Source: SSF14 sp037045585
GTDB lineage: Bacteria; Actinomycetota; Acidimicrobiia; Acidimicrobiales; Microtrichaceae
DNA: 64,000 bases
Assembly (NCBI GenBank): GCA_037045585.1
Contig: JBAOIR010000076.1
Location: 124,001 to 188,000, forward strand
Direction of reading: 5' to 3'
Shown: positions 35,947 to 46,510 of the stretch, in pieces
Layout: each line of letters begins with the position of its first letter
How positions within the stretch are numbered: position 1 is the stretch's first letter
Made by a program: the position numbers and the translations under genes
Notes under the pieces: generated by a model
Told to the model about the DNA's origin: nothing
The model's input: only the letters and a program-made list of their open reading frames with translations
The model's database searches: none

Positions 35947-36867
35947 TCAGACGGGACGGAACGAATCGAGCATCCGGTTGGCAATCGCGGGATCGGGCTC
36001 TCCCAGGTCGGCGATGACCATGGCGACGAGCGGCCGGCGATCGACCGAACGCAACACGAACAGCGCCGAACCGCTGTCGAGCCGGAGCCTCGCCGTCACG
36101 ACGTTGCCGCGGTCCGTCGGCAGGACGGTCGGCTCGATGCCCGTGGCACCACGGCTGAGCGCGATGCCCTTCATGATCTCGACGAGCAGCGCGGTCTCGT
36201 CGGTGCCCGGAGCGACCTGGCCGGCGCTCCACCCGAACCCGACGCGCCCGAAATCGGTCTTGCCGTAGGAGATCTGGATCGTCGGATTCGAGGGCAGCGG
36301 GCCCGGCGCCGACGGAACGACCGCAAGGTCGACGAGCCAGCTGCCGTCGGGCGTCCGATAGGTCACCCACCCGTCGCCGGTCGCACGGGTCTGACCAGCA
36401 GCCGGGATCGCCGGTCGGGCCACCGGCGTCAACGTCGTCGCCGGACCGTTGGCGCGAACCTCGTCGCGGCGGTCGCTACCGAGGGTGAACCACCCCACCG
36501 CCCCAACGAGCAGCACCCCGACGACGATCGCCACCACCACAACCACCGGCGACGTCTGCGGATCGGTCGCGGTCCGGAGACCGGGTTGCGCCGGCGCGAT
36601 CCCAGGCGGGCGCGATCGGGTCGAACGGCCCTGGCATGGGAGCACCCGGGGTCGGGAACGGCGCGGCGTAGGGCGGCGCGCGCCGTGCGTCTGGTACGAC
36701 GGACCAGCAGGCGGACCAGCGGGTGCCCCGTACGACGGACCGGCGAGAGGCGCGTAGGTCGGCGCGGCGGCGTACTGGGGTGTGGCGGGGATCATGGCCA
36801 CACGACAGGTGGGGCACTCGACAGTGAGGTCGTTACCGGGACGGTGACAGACGGGGCAAGTGAGCAA
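35947..36867 (-). CDS. Zinc-ribbon membrane protein of unknown function (two compensating frame breaks in linker)
   Basis: TTG at 36867 with AGGAG 9 bp upstream gives LLTCPVCHRPGNDLTVECPTCR, a CxxC-x10-CxxC zinc ribbon. A Pro/Ala/Tyr-rich linker follows; between about 36690 and 36590 the good sense (APPYAAPFPTPGAPMPGPFDPIAPA) lies in another frame, so two small errors that cancel are likely. Then a membrane segment (VVVVVAIVVGVLLVGAVGWF) and an outside domain (GDGWVTYRTPDGSWLVDLAVVPSAP to ANRMLDSF). Common actinobacterial layout; function unknown. Confidence 0.65.
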   Translation of the reverse strand: MLTCPVCHRPGNDLTVECPTCRVAMIPATPQYAAAPTYAPLAGPSYGAPAGPPAGPSYQTHGARRPTPRRSRPRVLPCQGRSTRSRPPGIAPAQPGLRTATDPQTSPVVVVVAIVVGVLLVGAVGWFTLGSDRRDEVRANGPATTLTPVARPAIPAAGQTRATGDGWVTYRTPDGSWLVDLAVVPSAPGPLPSNPTIQISYGKTDFGRVGFGWSAGQVAPGTDETALLVEIMKGIALSRGATGIEPTVLPTDRGNVVTARLRLDSGSALFVLRSVDRRPLVAMVIADLGEPDPAIANRMLDSFRPV

Positions 36868-36954
36868 CGGCGGAACTCCTCGTGCGCGGCCCCGATGATC
36901 GTGGGGGACGACTCCAATGGGAATCGACACGCCGACGAGAGGAATTGAGAACAT

Positions 36955-39900
36955 TCAGCGCGGTGTCACCCGCAGCGTGAGGATCTGGAACGGGCGCACC
37001 ACGATCTCCACCGCCGGTCCGCTCCTCACCAGCGGGGAGGCCGCGCGCCCCGGCCGCTCCCTGGCGTCGACCACCGCGACGTCCGCGACGTCGAAGCCGA
37101 ACCCGAGTTGGGCACGCGCTCGTCCACCCCAGGCCTCGTAGCACCTGACGATGAGGTCACCTCCGCCGTCGTCGGCCGCCTTCACGGTCTCCACGACCAC
37201 ACCGGGATGGTCACTCGTCACAACGCTCGCACCGTCGCCGACCAGTCGTCCGGACCGCTCGTCGGCCCGGAGCGGTTCGACCACGCGCACCGGACAGTTG
37301 AGCCGGTACCCCGCTGCGACGACGCCCGCCTCCGACAGGCTCCCGGCGTGCGGGAGCAGTGAGTAGGTGAAGCGGTGTCGGCCCTGGTCCTGTTCGGGAT
37401 CGGGGTAGCGGGCCCCGCGCAGCAGTGTCAGCCGCAAGGTGGTGGTCGGCACCTCGCCGTCGGGGCCCTCCGAGCGAGTGCGCGTGATGTCGTGGCCGTA
37501 CTTGCAGTCGTTGAGGAGGGCGATGCCGTAGCCCGGCTCGGCGACGTCGATCCAGCGGTGGGCGCACACCTCGAACCGCGCCACGTCCCAGCTCGTGTTC
37601 GTGTGGATCGGGCTGCGGAGATGGCCGAACTGGATCTCACGCGTCACCTCGTCGGCGTGGACGTCGACGGGGAACGCGACCTTGAGCATCTGCTCGTGCT
37701 CGTGCCAGTCGACATCGCAGACCACGTCGAGTCGGCGGGATCCAGGCGGAGCTCGAGGACCTGCGTCACGCTCGACGAACGGAACGTCCGCGTGACCTGG
37801 ACCCGGCCGATCAGCGGACCACGGTCGAGTACCTCGACGGTGTCGACGGCGTCGAGGTCGACGACCTGCTTCCGGTAGAACTCCTCGATGTCCCACGCGT
37901 CGTACTCGTTGGGCAGGTCCTGGTGGAGCTGGAGCAGGTTCGCGCGGGTGCCCGGAGCGACGATCTCGCGACCCTCCTCCACATCGATGATCGACACGAT
38001 GAGCCCCTGCTCGTCGAGCGTGACGCGGAGCAGACCGTTGTCGAGGGTCGTCGCCGACACCTGCACCGGCGGGTGAGCAAGGTCGAGCGGGTCGGCGATC
38101 GTAACGGCGAGCGCCGGCAACGACACCACCGCTGCGACGCGTCCGTCGCCGAGGACCTGGCAGGCCGGGTCGCCGACCAGCGAGGGAGCGTCGACGACGA
38201 CCACCCCGTCGACGGGGTGGGGAGCCGGATTGGCGAGCGACGTGCGATCGCCGGCCAGCGCCGCGGCAGCACGGTCGGTGATCGAGATCAACTCGTCGGT
38301 CACCTGCCCGTAGGCGACCTCTGCCTCGCGGTGCACCCAGCCGATCGAGGAACCGGGAAGGATGTCGTGGAACTGGTGCAGGAGCACGGTCTTCCACAGG
38401 CGGTCGAGGTCGACCGCGGGGTAGGCAGACCCGCCGCCGTACGCCGCAGCGCACCAGATCTCGGCCTCGCGGAGGAGCAGCTCACACCGCCGGTTGCCGG
38501 CCTTGGTCTTCGCCTGCGACGTGAACGTGCCGCGGTGCATCTCGAAGTAGAGCTCGCCGACCCAACGGGGCGCGTCGGGGTACTCGGCGATCGCCGCATC
38601 GAAGAACGCCTCGGGCGACTCGATCTCGACGCGGGGCGAGCCTTCGAGGTCGCGCACCCGCAGGTACTGCTCCATCATCTGCGCCGTGGGGCCGCCACCG
38701 CCGTCGCCGTGACCGAACGGCATCAGCGACCACGTGGCGCGGCCCTTGTCGGTGAACGTCCGCACGGCGTCCGCGAGCTCGTTGCCCTGGAAGTTGGCGT
38801 TGTACGTCTCGACGGGCGGGAAGTGGGTGAAGACCGTGGATCCGTCGATGCCCTCCCACCAGAAGCTGTGGTGGGGGAACCGGTTCGTCTTGTTCCATGA
38901 CAGCTTCTGGGTGAGGAACCGATCGAGGCCACAGACCTGCATGATCTGAGGAAGGCTCGCGGGGTAGCCGAACACGTCGGGGATCCACACCTCGGTGCAC
39001 GTGACGCCGAAGTGCTCCTCGAAGTAGCGCTGGCCGTGGGTGATCTGCCGGATCAGGGCTTCACCGCCGGCGAGATTGGTGTCGGCCTCGACCCACATGC
39101 CGCCGATGGGGACCCACCGCCCGTCCGCCACGACCGCCGCGCGATGCCTTCGAACACCGAGGGGTAGTGCTCGCGCATCCACTCGTACTGGACGGCCTGG
39201 GAGCACCCGAACCGGAAGTCGGGGTAGCGGTCCATGAGGGCGAGCACGTTCGAGAACGTGCGGGCGCACTTGCGGATGGTCTCGCGGATCGGCCAGAGCC
39301 AGGCGGAGTCGATGTGGGCGTGCCCGATCGCGGAGATCCGGTGGGCCGACGCCGACGCCGGCTGAGAGAGGACCCCCGCCAACTCGGCTCGTGCCGCTGC
39401 AGCGGTGCCGGGAATGTCGTCGGGGAGGAGTCGGTCCATCATCGCTTCGATGGCGCGGAGGATCTCGTGGCGTCGCGGCTGGTCGAGCGGGAGCTCCGAC
39501 ATGAGCCCGTTGAGGGCGCGAATGTCCTCGATGAGCGCAACGACGTCGGTGTTGACCACCACGAGCTCGGCCCGGGACAGGCCGTAGATCGGACCGGTCG
39601 CGGCGGTCAGCAGGTCGCTGTTGGGATCGGGACCCGTGTCGCGCGATGGCGGGGTTGGAGGCCGCCTCGACCACGTACTGCACCGCTTCCCCACCGGTCG
39701 CCGCCGAGCTCACGAACACGTCGCGGTTGAGGGGATGGAGGCCCCGCACCGGCGCCCACGACCCATCGTCGGCGACCTCCCAGAGCAGGCCCTCGCTCTG
39801 GAACCCCGGGCTGTGCCCGAACCCCAGGTCGATGACGGCATCGACGGCGCGACCAGCCCAGTCCTCGGGGACGGCGCCCGACATCCGGAACCATGTCGTG

Positions 39901-40100
39901 CCCCACGGCCGACCGAACATCGAACCGATCGCGAACGGTTCGTACTGCTGTGTCGCGGCCACCGCAGCGGTCACCGGCTCGCCGGGGACCTCCCAGGCGG
40001 TGACGGTGAGCGGGACCCGGGCACCGTGGATGGCAGGATTGAGGCGCTCGAACGCCAGCCGGCGAAGGCGTCCTTCGATGATCGATCGATCGTCATGCAT
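36955..40100 (-). CDS. Glycoside hydrolase family 38 alpha-mannosidase (three frameshifts)
   Basis: Start ATG at 40100. The N-terminal ancillary domain (GSMFGRPWGTTWFRMSGAVP) is followed by the GH38 core: SAIGHAHIDSAWLWPIRETIRKCARTF (metal and catalytic site), WVEADTNLAGGEALIRQ and CTEVWIPDVFGYPASLPQIM with the nucleophile Asp. The C-terminal beta-domains end FQILTLRVTPR at 36955. Sense moves frame near 39640, 39140 and 37738. Joined length is ~1046 residues, normal for bacterial GH38. No signal peptide, so it is cytoplasmic and probably trims imported or turned-over mannosides. Confidence 0.85.
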
Positions 40101-40206
40101 GCGTGATCCGCTCGTTCCTGCTCTCTCGCAACATCTCAGTCATTTTCGACAACTCCGGGTTCCACTCTCGGGCTCGTCTCGTTACCCTGAACCTTCGCAC
40201 GCCGCA

Positions 40207-40224
40207 CTTGTGGCCCCGCACAAG
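40207..40224. promoter_or_regulatory. Inverted repeat CTTGTG-N6-CACAAG in divergent gap
   Basis: A perfect 6-6-6 inverted repeat in the 199-bp gap between the mannosidase and the flippase genes. No other signal is clear in this gap. The arms resemble TGTG/CACA half-sites, but the spacing does not match CRP. Confidence 0.3.
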
Positions 40225-40299
40225 AGATCTCATGCCCTTCCCCCGAGACGTCACGCCTACCACGATCCGCATTCTTCCCGATCACCTCCCGGCGCGCCC

Positions 40300-41784
40300 G
40301 TGACCGGCTTCCAGGAGTACGAACTCCTCGAGCCCGGGGCACCGCCGGCGGAGGACACCGGCATCAAACGCCACTTCCGGAAGGGCGGGCTCGCCAACGA
40401 CACGGCGTGGGGCGCGCTGCACGACGTGTCGCAGCTGATCGTGATGACGGCGACGTTCACCCTCCTCGGCCGGAGCCTGGGCGACGCCGGGTACGGACGC
40501 TACGCCGGGCTCTACGGCATCGTCGGCCCGATCGGCGGCCTCACGTGGTCGGGCATCTGCCTCTGCGTCCTCCAGCGACGCCTCCGCGAAGGGGACGACA
40601 TCGCCACCGTCGCCCGCAAGGTCACGCTGATGTCGCTCACCCTCGGGCTCGTCGGTCTGGCGATCGGGACCCTCGTCGGCGCGGCGACGATCGGAGGCAC
40701 GCTCGTCGTAACGGTGACGGCGGTGATGTTCGCCGAACTCGTCGCCAACGGCGTCAACCAGGTGCTGTTCGCGATGGTGCAGGCCGAGAAGGGCTTCGCG
40801 ATCGCGACCCGGCTGCGCATGGTGGTCCTCGCCATCAGGGTCACGACCGTGCTCACGCTCTTCACCGCCGGCCGCCTCAGCGTCGACCCGGGGGCAACGG
40901 CAGCGGAGGCTCGCGACGCCGCCAGCCACGCGATCGGCTACCTGGCGGGCGGCTACAGCATCGGCTTCCTCGTGTACCTCGCGGTGCTGATCACGACGAT
41001 CCTCCCCCGACACGGCATCCCGTTCGTCTTGCGCCGGCCCGACGCGTCGACCACGAAGCTCACCGCGCAGTTCTCGCTGCCGATCGCCGTCGGCGTGCTC
41101 CAGCAGGACGGCGACAAGACCGTGCTCAACAGTTACGGATACCACGCCGAAGCCGGCCTCTACGCCGCTGCGTTCCGCGTCGTCGCGATGGGCTTGATGC
41201 CCCTGCGGGCGCTCGAAGGTGCGGCGTTCCAGCGTTTCCTGCCCCACAACGAGAACGAACGCAACGAGCACACCCGGCGTGCCTTCCGCTACTCGGTCCT
41301 GGCACTCGGCATCAGCCTCGTCATCGGCGTCGGCATCTTCATCTGCACCCCGCTCATCAGCGTCATCCTCGGGGACGACTTCGCCAAGGCCGAGGCGATC
41401 GTGCCGTGGCTCCTCCCGTTCCTCCCACTGACGGCGGTGAGCAACGCACCGTCCAACGGTCTGCTCGGACTCGGCAAGCTCGGCGTCCGCTTCGGGATCT
41501 ATGCCGCCGGCGCAGTCGTCAGCCTCACGCTGTACATCACGATGATCCCCCTCATGCCCGCCGGGGAGCCGTGGAAGGGCGCCGTCATCGGCACCATCGT
41601 CGGCGAGGCGTTCCTGACGATCGCCGGCTGGGTGGCCCTGCGCCACTACCAGCAGCGCCACAACGCCACGCTGGATGCACCGCCGAGCGAGCCGTCCCCC
41701 GATTCATGGGCCGATCCTCAACCGCCCCCTCCCTATGTCGGGCCGTTGCCGGTCCACCAGCCCTCCACACTTCAGGACAGATGA
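40300..41784 (+). CDS. Polysaccharide flippase (MOP superfamily, Wzx-like)
   Basis: 494 residues with 12-14 hydrophobic segments, from LIVMTATFTLLGRSLGDAGYGRYAGLYGIVGPIGGLTW to a Pro-rich cytoplasmic tail. QFSLPIAVGVLQQDGDKTVLNSYGYHAEAGLYAAAFRV is the typical mid-protein signature. Moves lipid-linked oligosaccharide across the membrane. GTG at 40300 (TGFQEYELLEPG) is chosen; the frame is open upstream only as shadow of the divergent gene. The stop overlaps the GH9 start (ATGA), so the two are coupled. Confidence 0.88.
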   Translation: MTGFQEYELLEPGAPPAEDTGIKRHFRKGGLANDTAWGALHDVSQLIVMTATFTLLGRSLGDAGYGRYAGLYGIVGPIGGLTWSGICLCVLQRRLREGDDIATVARKVTLMSLTLGLVGLAIGTLVGAATIGGTLVVTVTAVMFAELVANGVNQVLFAMVQAEKGFAIATRLRMVVLAIRVTTVLTLFTAGRLSVDPGATAAEARDAASHAIGYLAGGYSIGFLVYLAVLITTILPRHGIPFVLRRPDASTTKLTAQFSLPIAVGVLQQDGDKTVLNSYGYHAEAGLYAAAFRVVAMGLMPLRALEGAAFQRFLPHNENERNEHTRRAFRYSVLALGISLVIGVGIFICTPLISVILGDDFAKAEAIVPWLLPFLPLTAVSNAPSNGLLGLGKLGVRFGIYAAGAVVSLTLYITMIPLMPAGEPWKGAVIGTIVGEAFLTIAGWVALRHYQQRHNATLDAPPSEPSPDSWADPQPPPPYVGPLPVHQPSTLQDR

Positions 41785-44390
41785 TGCGAATCCGCACCGC
41801 CCCCACTGCGTCGAGCCGCCGGGCGGTGCCCGGCCGAGCGTTCACTGCTGTCGCCATCACCACGCTGGCCCTGCTGTCGGCGTGCTCGTCGGACGACGGG
41901 AACGCCGGTGATGCCAACTCACCGAGGAACGAACGCTCCCCCCAGCCGGCGCCGAAGTTCGCCGGGGAGGCGGCGCTCGATCTGTCGGTGACGTCGACGC
42001 CGACCGGGGCACGGATGACCGTCGCCGTGACCGCGCCCGCCGACGCAACCGAGATGCAGGTGGGTGTCGACCCGAGCTTCACCACGACCGACTGGGAGCC
42101 GGTGTCCGACGAGGTGCGACTCGACACCGACGGCGGCTACCAGGAGGTGTTCGCCCGCTTCCGTTCGGGTGCGGACGACGCCGACCCCGAGGTCGTCGTC
42201 GCCGGTCTCGATGTCGACCTCGCGGCGAAGGCAGCGACGAGCGACACTCCGACACCCACGCTGATCGGGCTGAGCAGCCCCACGACCCTCACGGTCGACG
42301 TGGAGGTCGGACGCATCCGGCGGGGGCTCGAGAAGGAAGGCGACGAGCTGGTCGGGCCCGACGTCGACGCCGAGGATCTCGACGCCGGGTGGGAGCTCGA
42401 CGCGGCCTCCGGCGCCGCGCCCGCCATCGCCGACATCGAACGAACGACTCGCCCACTCGACACGGGCCACAGTGGGGACGACGGGCAGGACACGTCGTTC
42501 CCCGTTCGTCATCGCATCGCGCTCACGCTCTCGAAGCCGCTGACCATCGGCACGGAGTACGAGCTCACGTCGCCCCTCGGGGGCACGTCGACGTTCACGA
42601 TCGACGACCGCTCGTCACGGAGCCCCGCGGTGCACGCCAACCAGGTGGGATTCCGGCCCGGCGATGTCGCGAAGCAGGCATACCTGACGGCGCCGCTCGG
42701 CGACCGGTCGTTCACGACGCCGCCGTCGTTCCACGTGGTCGACACGGCCGACGACACGAGCGTGTTCGACGGGGTCGCGACCAAGCGGGAGACCGGTCCG
42801 GACGGGGAGATCGGCCGCGGCGACCTCACCGGCCTCGACGTGTGGGCCCTCGACTTCTCCTCAGTCAGCGCGCCGGGCCGCTACCGGGTGTGCGTCGAGA
42901 CCATCGGATGCTCGGAGTCGCTCTCCATCGACGAGGACTCCACCTGGCTCCGGGCCGCGACGAGCATCGCCCGAGGTCTCTACCACCAGCGGAGTGGCAT
43001 CGCCCTCGGGGAACCGACGACGTCGATCGATCGACCTCGACCCGATCATCCCGACGACGGCCTCGTCGTCCACCAGAGCACACTGACTTCGCTCGAAGCC
43101 GCTGATCTCACCGACGACAAGCTGTTCGAGCAGCTCGTCGCCGGCGCGACCGATGAGGTCGTCGATGGCGCATGGGGTGGGCACTTCGATGCCGGCGACT
43201 GGGACCGGCGCAGCCAACACCTCTGGATGGTCCGCGAAGTGCTCGACCTCGTGCGTGTCGCCCCCGACCGGTTCGCGTCGCTCGACCTCAACATCCCCGA
43301 GTCGGGCGACGCCGTCCCCGACGTGCTCGACGAGGCGTTCTGGACGCTCGACCTGTTCGCTCGCCTCCAGCGGGCCGACGGCGCGGCGCGTGGGGGTGTC
43401 GAGAGCGCCCGGTTCCCCGACTTCGGGACGCCGTCGTGGAAGGACGACCTGGCGCGTTACGTGTACGCGCCCGACGCCTGGACGACCTACATGTACGCCT
43501 CGGCGGCGGCCGACGCCGCCGTCGCCCTCCGGACGATCGACCCGGAGCGTTCGACGCGGTACGCCGACTCCGCGACCCGGGCGATGACGTGGGCCGAGGC
43601 CCAGGACGTGCCGTCGAAGTACGCCGACAAGATCAACTACCAGCGAGCGGTCGCCGCAGCGTCGATGCTGGGGCTCACGGGCGACGCCACCTGGAACCAG
43701 GTGTTCCTCGACACAACGCCGTTCGCCGCCGGACCGACCGGTGTCCTCGGCTGCAACGCCAACGAGATCTGCGACTCCGGATGGAACTACCTCTGGGTCG
43801 ACCGTCAGCTCACCGACCCCGCCGTGGTGGCCAACATCGAGGAGAGCTTCCGGCAGGCGGCCACCCGGTCGGCGGACGCCTCCGACTCGACCCTCTTCGG
43901 CTGGTGCCTCGAGGACCCCGACGTGCCGTTGGTGTGGGGGCTCGGCGTCGGCGGTGTTCCTCACGCCATGACGCTCCTCCGCGTGTACGTCATCGACCGC
44001 GATCCCCGATTCCTGGCCGCCGCCCAGCGATGCGCATCGGTGACCCTCGGCGGCAATCCGCTCGACGTCTCCTACGTCACGGGGCTCGGCGCCAACCCGG
44101 CACGACACCCGCTCATCGTCGATGTGAACACGGGGCAACTCCCGGTCTGGCCGGGCACGCCGGTGTACGGCAACCACCAGCTCGGCGGCGACACCGAGTG
44201 GGTGATCCAGTACCGACTCAACCCCGCCGGTGTGACCGGTGACCCCTACGCCGTGCCCTACCTGCAGAGCTGGTACGACCTGGCCGACGTCGGGCCGATG
44301 AACGAGTTCACCGTGTACCAGTCCCACGGCCCGGCGCTGTGGGTGTTCGGCGTGCTGGCGTCGGCCTCACCGGTGTCGCCGGACCGATGA
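41781..44390 (+). CDS. Glycoside hydrolase family 9 lipoprotein
   Basis: 870 residues. The N-terminus has a lipobox (ALLSACSSDDG), so it is surface anchored. A variable ~210-residue region precedes a CelD_N-like Ig domain (SPAVHANQVGFRPGDVAKQAYL) and the GH9 barrel: WGGHFDAGDWDRRSQHLWM with the DAGD catalytic Asp, NPLDVSYVTGLGANPARHPL, and a C-terminal MNEFTVYQSHGPALW with the likely acid Glu. Coupled to the flippase, it more likely trims the cell's own surface glycan than cellulose. The 3' end overlaps the convergent ligase gene by 24 bp. Confidence 0.85.
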   Translation: MMRIRTAPTASSRRAVPGRAFTAVAITTLALLSACSSDDGNAGDANSPRNERSPQPAPKFAGEAALDLSVTSTPTGARMTVAVTAPADATEMQVGVDPSFTTTDWEPVSDEVRLDTDGGYQEVFARFRSGADDADPEVVVAGLDVDLAAKAATSDTPTPTLIGLSSPTTLTVDVEVGRIRRGLEKEGDELVGPDVDAEDLDAGWELDAASGAAPAIADIERTTRPLDTGHSGDDGQDTSFPVRHRIALTLSKPLTIGTEYELTSPLGGTSTFTIDDRSSRSPAVHANQVGFRPGDVAKQAYLTAPLGDRSFTTPPSFHVVDTADDTSVFDGVATKRETGPDGEIGRGDLTGLDVWALDFSSVSAPGRYRVCVETIGCSESLSIDEDSTWLRAATSIARGLYHQRSGIALGEPTTSIDRPRPDHPDDGLVVHQSTLTSLEAADLTDDKLFEQLVAGATDEVVDGAWGGHFDAGDWDRRSQHLWMVREVLDLVRVAPDRFASLDLNIPESGDAVPDVLDEAFWTLDLFARLQRADGAARGGVESARFPDFGTPSWKDDLARYVYAPDAWTTYMYASAAADAAVALRTIDPERSTRYADSATRAMTWAEAQDVPSKYADKINYQRAVAAASMLGLTGDATWNQVFLDTTPFAAGPTGVLGCNANEICDSGWNYLWVDRQLTDPAVVANIEESFRQAATRSADASDSTLFGWCLEDPDVPLVWGLGVGGVPHAMTLLRVYVIDRDPRFLAAAQRCASVTLGGNPLDVSYVTGLGANPARHPLIVDVNTGQLPVWPGTPVYGNHQLGGDTEWVIQYRLNPAGVTGDPYAVPYLQSWYDLADVGPMNEFTVYQSHGPALWVFGVLASASPVSPDR

Positions 44391-45656
44391 GGTCTCCACA
44401 CCGCGTTGCGGTGCGGTTGCCTCACGGAGGATGACGGTTCGCAGGAGGATCATCGTGGCGATCGACGAGCCGAGGAAGACCGACTCGCCGACCGACATGA
44501 TCACGATCGCGGAGATCGCGGAGAGGGCCCAGCCCGCAACCTCGGGGGATCGCCGCTGCAGTTTCACTGACGACCGGAAGATCGAGACGACGACGCCGAT
44601 CACGAGCACGATGCCCACGGCACCGAACTGGACCGCGACGTCGAGCAGGCCGTTGTGCGGGTGGCCGGCCTGGAAGCCGATCTCCCGCAAGACCGACGCC
44701 GTCTCGACCGTGCGGGGTGTGCCGAACAGGCCGTTGACACCGTGGCCGATGATCGGGTCGCGAAGGAACGCGTTCCAGCTCGCCGACCAGATCTTGGTGC
44801 GGCCGGTGAACGTGAGGTCCTTGCCCGCCGCGTCGGCGATGGCATTGAGGGAGGCGCCGATCGCAACGCCGACCATTGCGACGAGTGCGCCGGTCGCCGC
44901 GCCGAGCGCTGCCGACGACCGCCCCGACAGTCGCTGATTGGTGAGGAACCAGATGTCGACCGCCACCAGCACGAGGGCGGCCATGCGCCCCGTGGTCGAG
45001 TCGGAGACCACGAACAGGAACGCGATCGAGGCGAGCGACAGGTACCGGGAGACCTTGTTCTTGTCGAAGGCCAGGACGGTGGCGAGGGCGAACACCAGGA
45101 AGGCCGCCATGATGTTCTTGTGCACGAAGTAGCCGTGCCAGCCCTTGAGGGGCGGTGCCTGGCCGAGGGGGTCGATGTGGATCCGGGCCAACGGCTCGAC
45201 GGTGACGGCAAACATCGTGATCGCCACGACCACGCGGACATAGGCCTTGAGGACGCTGATCGTGTTGCTCGTCGGCAGGACGATCACCATCGCCGTGATA
45301 CCCAGCGTCACCGCGCCCTGCGACCGAAGCCAGAGGATCGACGACGCCTCGTCCTGCGACCACAGGATCGACAGGATGGCCATCGCCAGCACGCCCACCG
45401 CACCGAGCGGAACGACCACGGCACGGTCGCGTGGGAGGATGACGGCGAACCCGACGCAGGCGATGCCGATGAGCAGCGGCAGCGAATTGGGAAGCACCAC
45501 TCCCGGGATGCCACCGAGCGCCGCGCTGTTGTAGATCAGCGCGAGCAGGAAGCACCCGAGGGCGAGCGGGCGGACCAACGGGTCCCACGACTTCGCCAGG
45601 GTCGGCAGTTCGCCGTCGCTCTGGCGCGGTCGGGCGATGGCGGTCACCTCGTCCAT
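44367..45656 (-). CDS. O-antigen ligase/polymerase-like membrane protein
   Basis: 429 residues with about 11-12 membrane segments. The Wzy_C region is clear: LKGWHGYFVHKNIMAAFLVFALATVLAF, FTGRTKIWSASWNAFLRDPIIGHGVNGLFG and FQAGHPHNGLLDVAVQFGAVGIVLVIG, the last with the conserved His. Attaches or polymerises surface glycan. ATG at 45656. Convergent with the GH9 gene, and part of the surface-polysaccharide region. Confidence 0.85.
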   Translation of the reverse strand: MDEVTAIARPRQSDGELPTLAKSWDPLVRPLALGCFLLALIYNSAALGGIPGVVLPNSLPLLIGIACVGFAVILPRDRAVVVPLGAVGVLAMAILSILWSQDEASSILWLRSQGAVTLGITAMVIVLPTSNTISVLKAYVRVVVAITMFAVTVEPLARIHIDPLGQAPPLKGWHGYFVHKNIMAAFLVFALATVLAFDKNKVSRYLSLASIAFLFVVSDSTTGRMAALVLVAVDIWFLTNQRLSGRSSAALGAATGALVAMVGVAIGASLNAIADAAGKDLTFTGRTKIWSASWNAFLRDPIIGHGVNGLFGTPRTVETASVLREIGFQAGHPHNGLLDVAVQFGAVGIVLVIGVVVSIFRSSVKLQRRSPEVAGWALSAISAIVIMSVGESVFLGSSIATMILLRTVILREATAPQRGVETSSVRRHR

Positions 45657-45726
45657 GGTACCGACGAGCTCGGAGGATCGACCAACGGACCGGCACGGCC
45701 GAGCGCCGGTCCGGCAGACTCTGCCC

Positions 45727-46431
45727 ATGCCGGATGCCACCCTTCCGCCGGGCCCACCGAGCGACCGAGCCCGCGTCCGACGCCTCGCCGACAAGGCCCG
45801 TTACGACCGCGCCACCATCGACGCCATCCTCGACGCCGGCCTGATCGCACACGTCGGCCTGATCGCCGCCGACGGCTCCCCGGTCGTCATCCCGACGGCA
45901 TACGCGCGTCAGGGTGACCGCGTCCTGGTGCACGGCTCCGCAGCGAGCCGCATGATCCGGACCGGAGCCGGCGGTGCCGCCATGAGCCTGGCGGTCACCC
46001 ATCTCGACGGCATGGTCGTGGCTCGCTCGTTGTTCGAGTCGTCGATGGCCTACCGGTCGGTCGTCATCGTGGGCAACGCCGTGCCGATCGACGACCCCGA
46101 GGAGAAGCTCGACGCCCTCCTCCATCTCTCAGATCGCCTCCTGCCCGGCCGCGTCGGCGAGGCGCGTCGCCCCACCGACAAGGAGCTGGCAGCGACCCGC
46201 GTGTTTGCGCTCCCGCTCGACGAGGCGACCGCCAAGGTGTCGGACCACACGATCGACGACGCTGCCGACGACCTCACCCTCCCGATCTGGGCCGGCTTCA
46301 TCCCCCTCGAGCTGGTGAGTGGCTCGCCGGTGTCGGCACCCGACCTCGCACCGGGGGTGCCGGTGCCGCAGTCGGTCGCGAGTTGGACGCCGACGCGCGC
46401 CGCCGAACCACACCGTTCATCGGAGTACTGA
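45727..46431 (+). CDS. Pyridoxamine 5'-phosphate oxidase-like flavin-binding protein
   Basis: 234 residues. RYDRATIDAILDAGLIAHVGLIAADGSPVVIPTAYARQGDRVLVHGSAASRMIR is the split-barrel FMN-binding start of the NimA/PNPOx-like family, and AMSLAVTHLDGMVVARSLFESSMAYRSVVIVGNA continues it. Such proteins reduce nitro compounds or bind F420/FMN; the exact role is unknown. ATG at 45727; 70 bp from the divergent ligase gene. Confidence 0.85.
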   Translation: MPDATLPPGPPSDRARVRRLADKARYDRATIDAILDAGLIAHVGLIAADGSPVVIPTAYARQGDRVLVHGSAASRMIRTGAGGAAMSLAVTHLDGMVVARSLFESSMAYRSVVIVGNAVPIDDPEEKLDALLHLSDRLLPGRVGEARRPTDKELAATRVFALPLDEATAKVSDHTIDDAADDLTLPIWAGFIPLELVSGSPVSAPDLAPGVPVPQSVASWTPTRAAEPHRSSEY

Positions 46432-46440
46432 CATCTTTCG

Positions 46441-46470
46441 TTGACCGATTTCAGGGTGTGCCGGTACCTT
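46441..46470 (+). promoter_or_regulatory. Housekeeping promoter of glycosyltransferase gene
   Basis: TTGACC (46441-46446), 18-base spacer, TACCTT (46465-46470). Predicted start near 46477, 34 bases before the ATG at 46511. Confidence 0.55.
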
Positions 46471-46510
46471 TCGTCACGGGTCTCTCCCTCTGAGCTCGGC
46501 GGTCACGACG

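Noticed and set aside
40207..40224. CRP/FNR site in the mannosidase-flippase gap
   Set aside because: Half-sites TGTG/CACA are present but spacing is two bases short of the CRP consensus; kept only as an unnamed inverted repeat.
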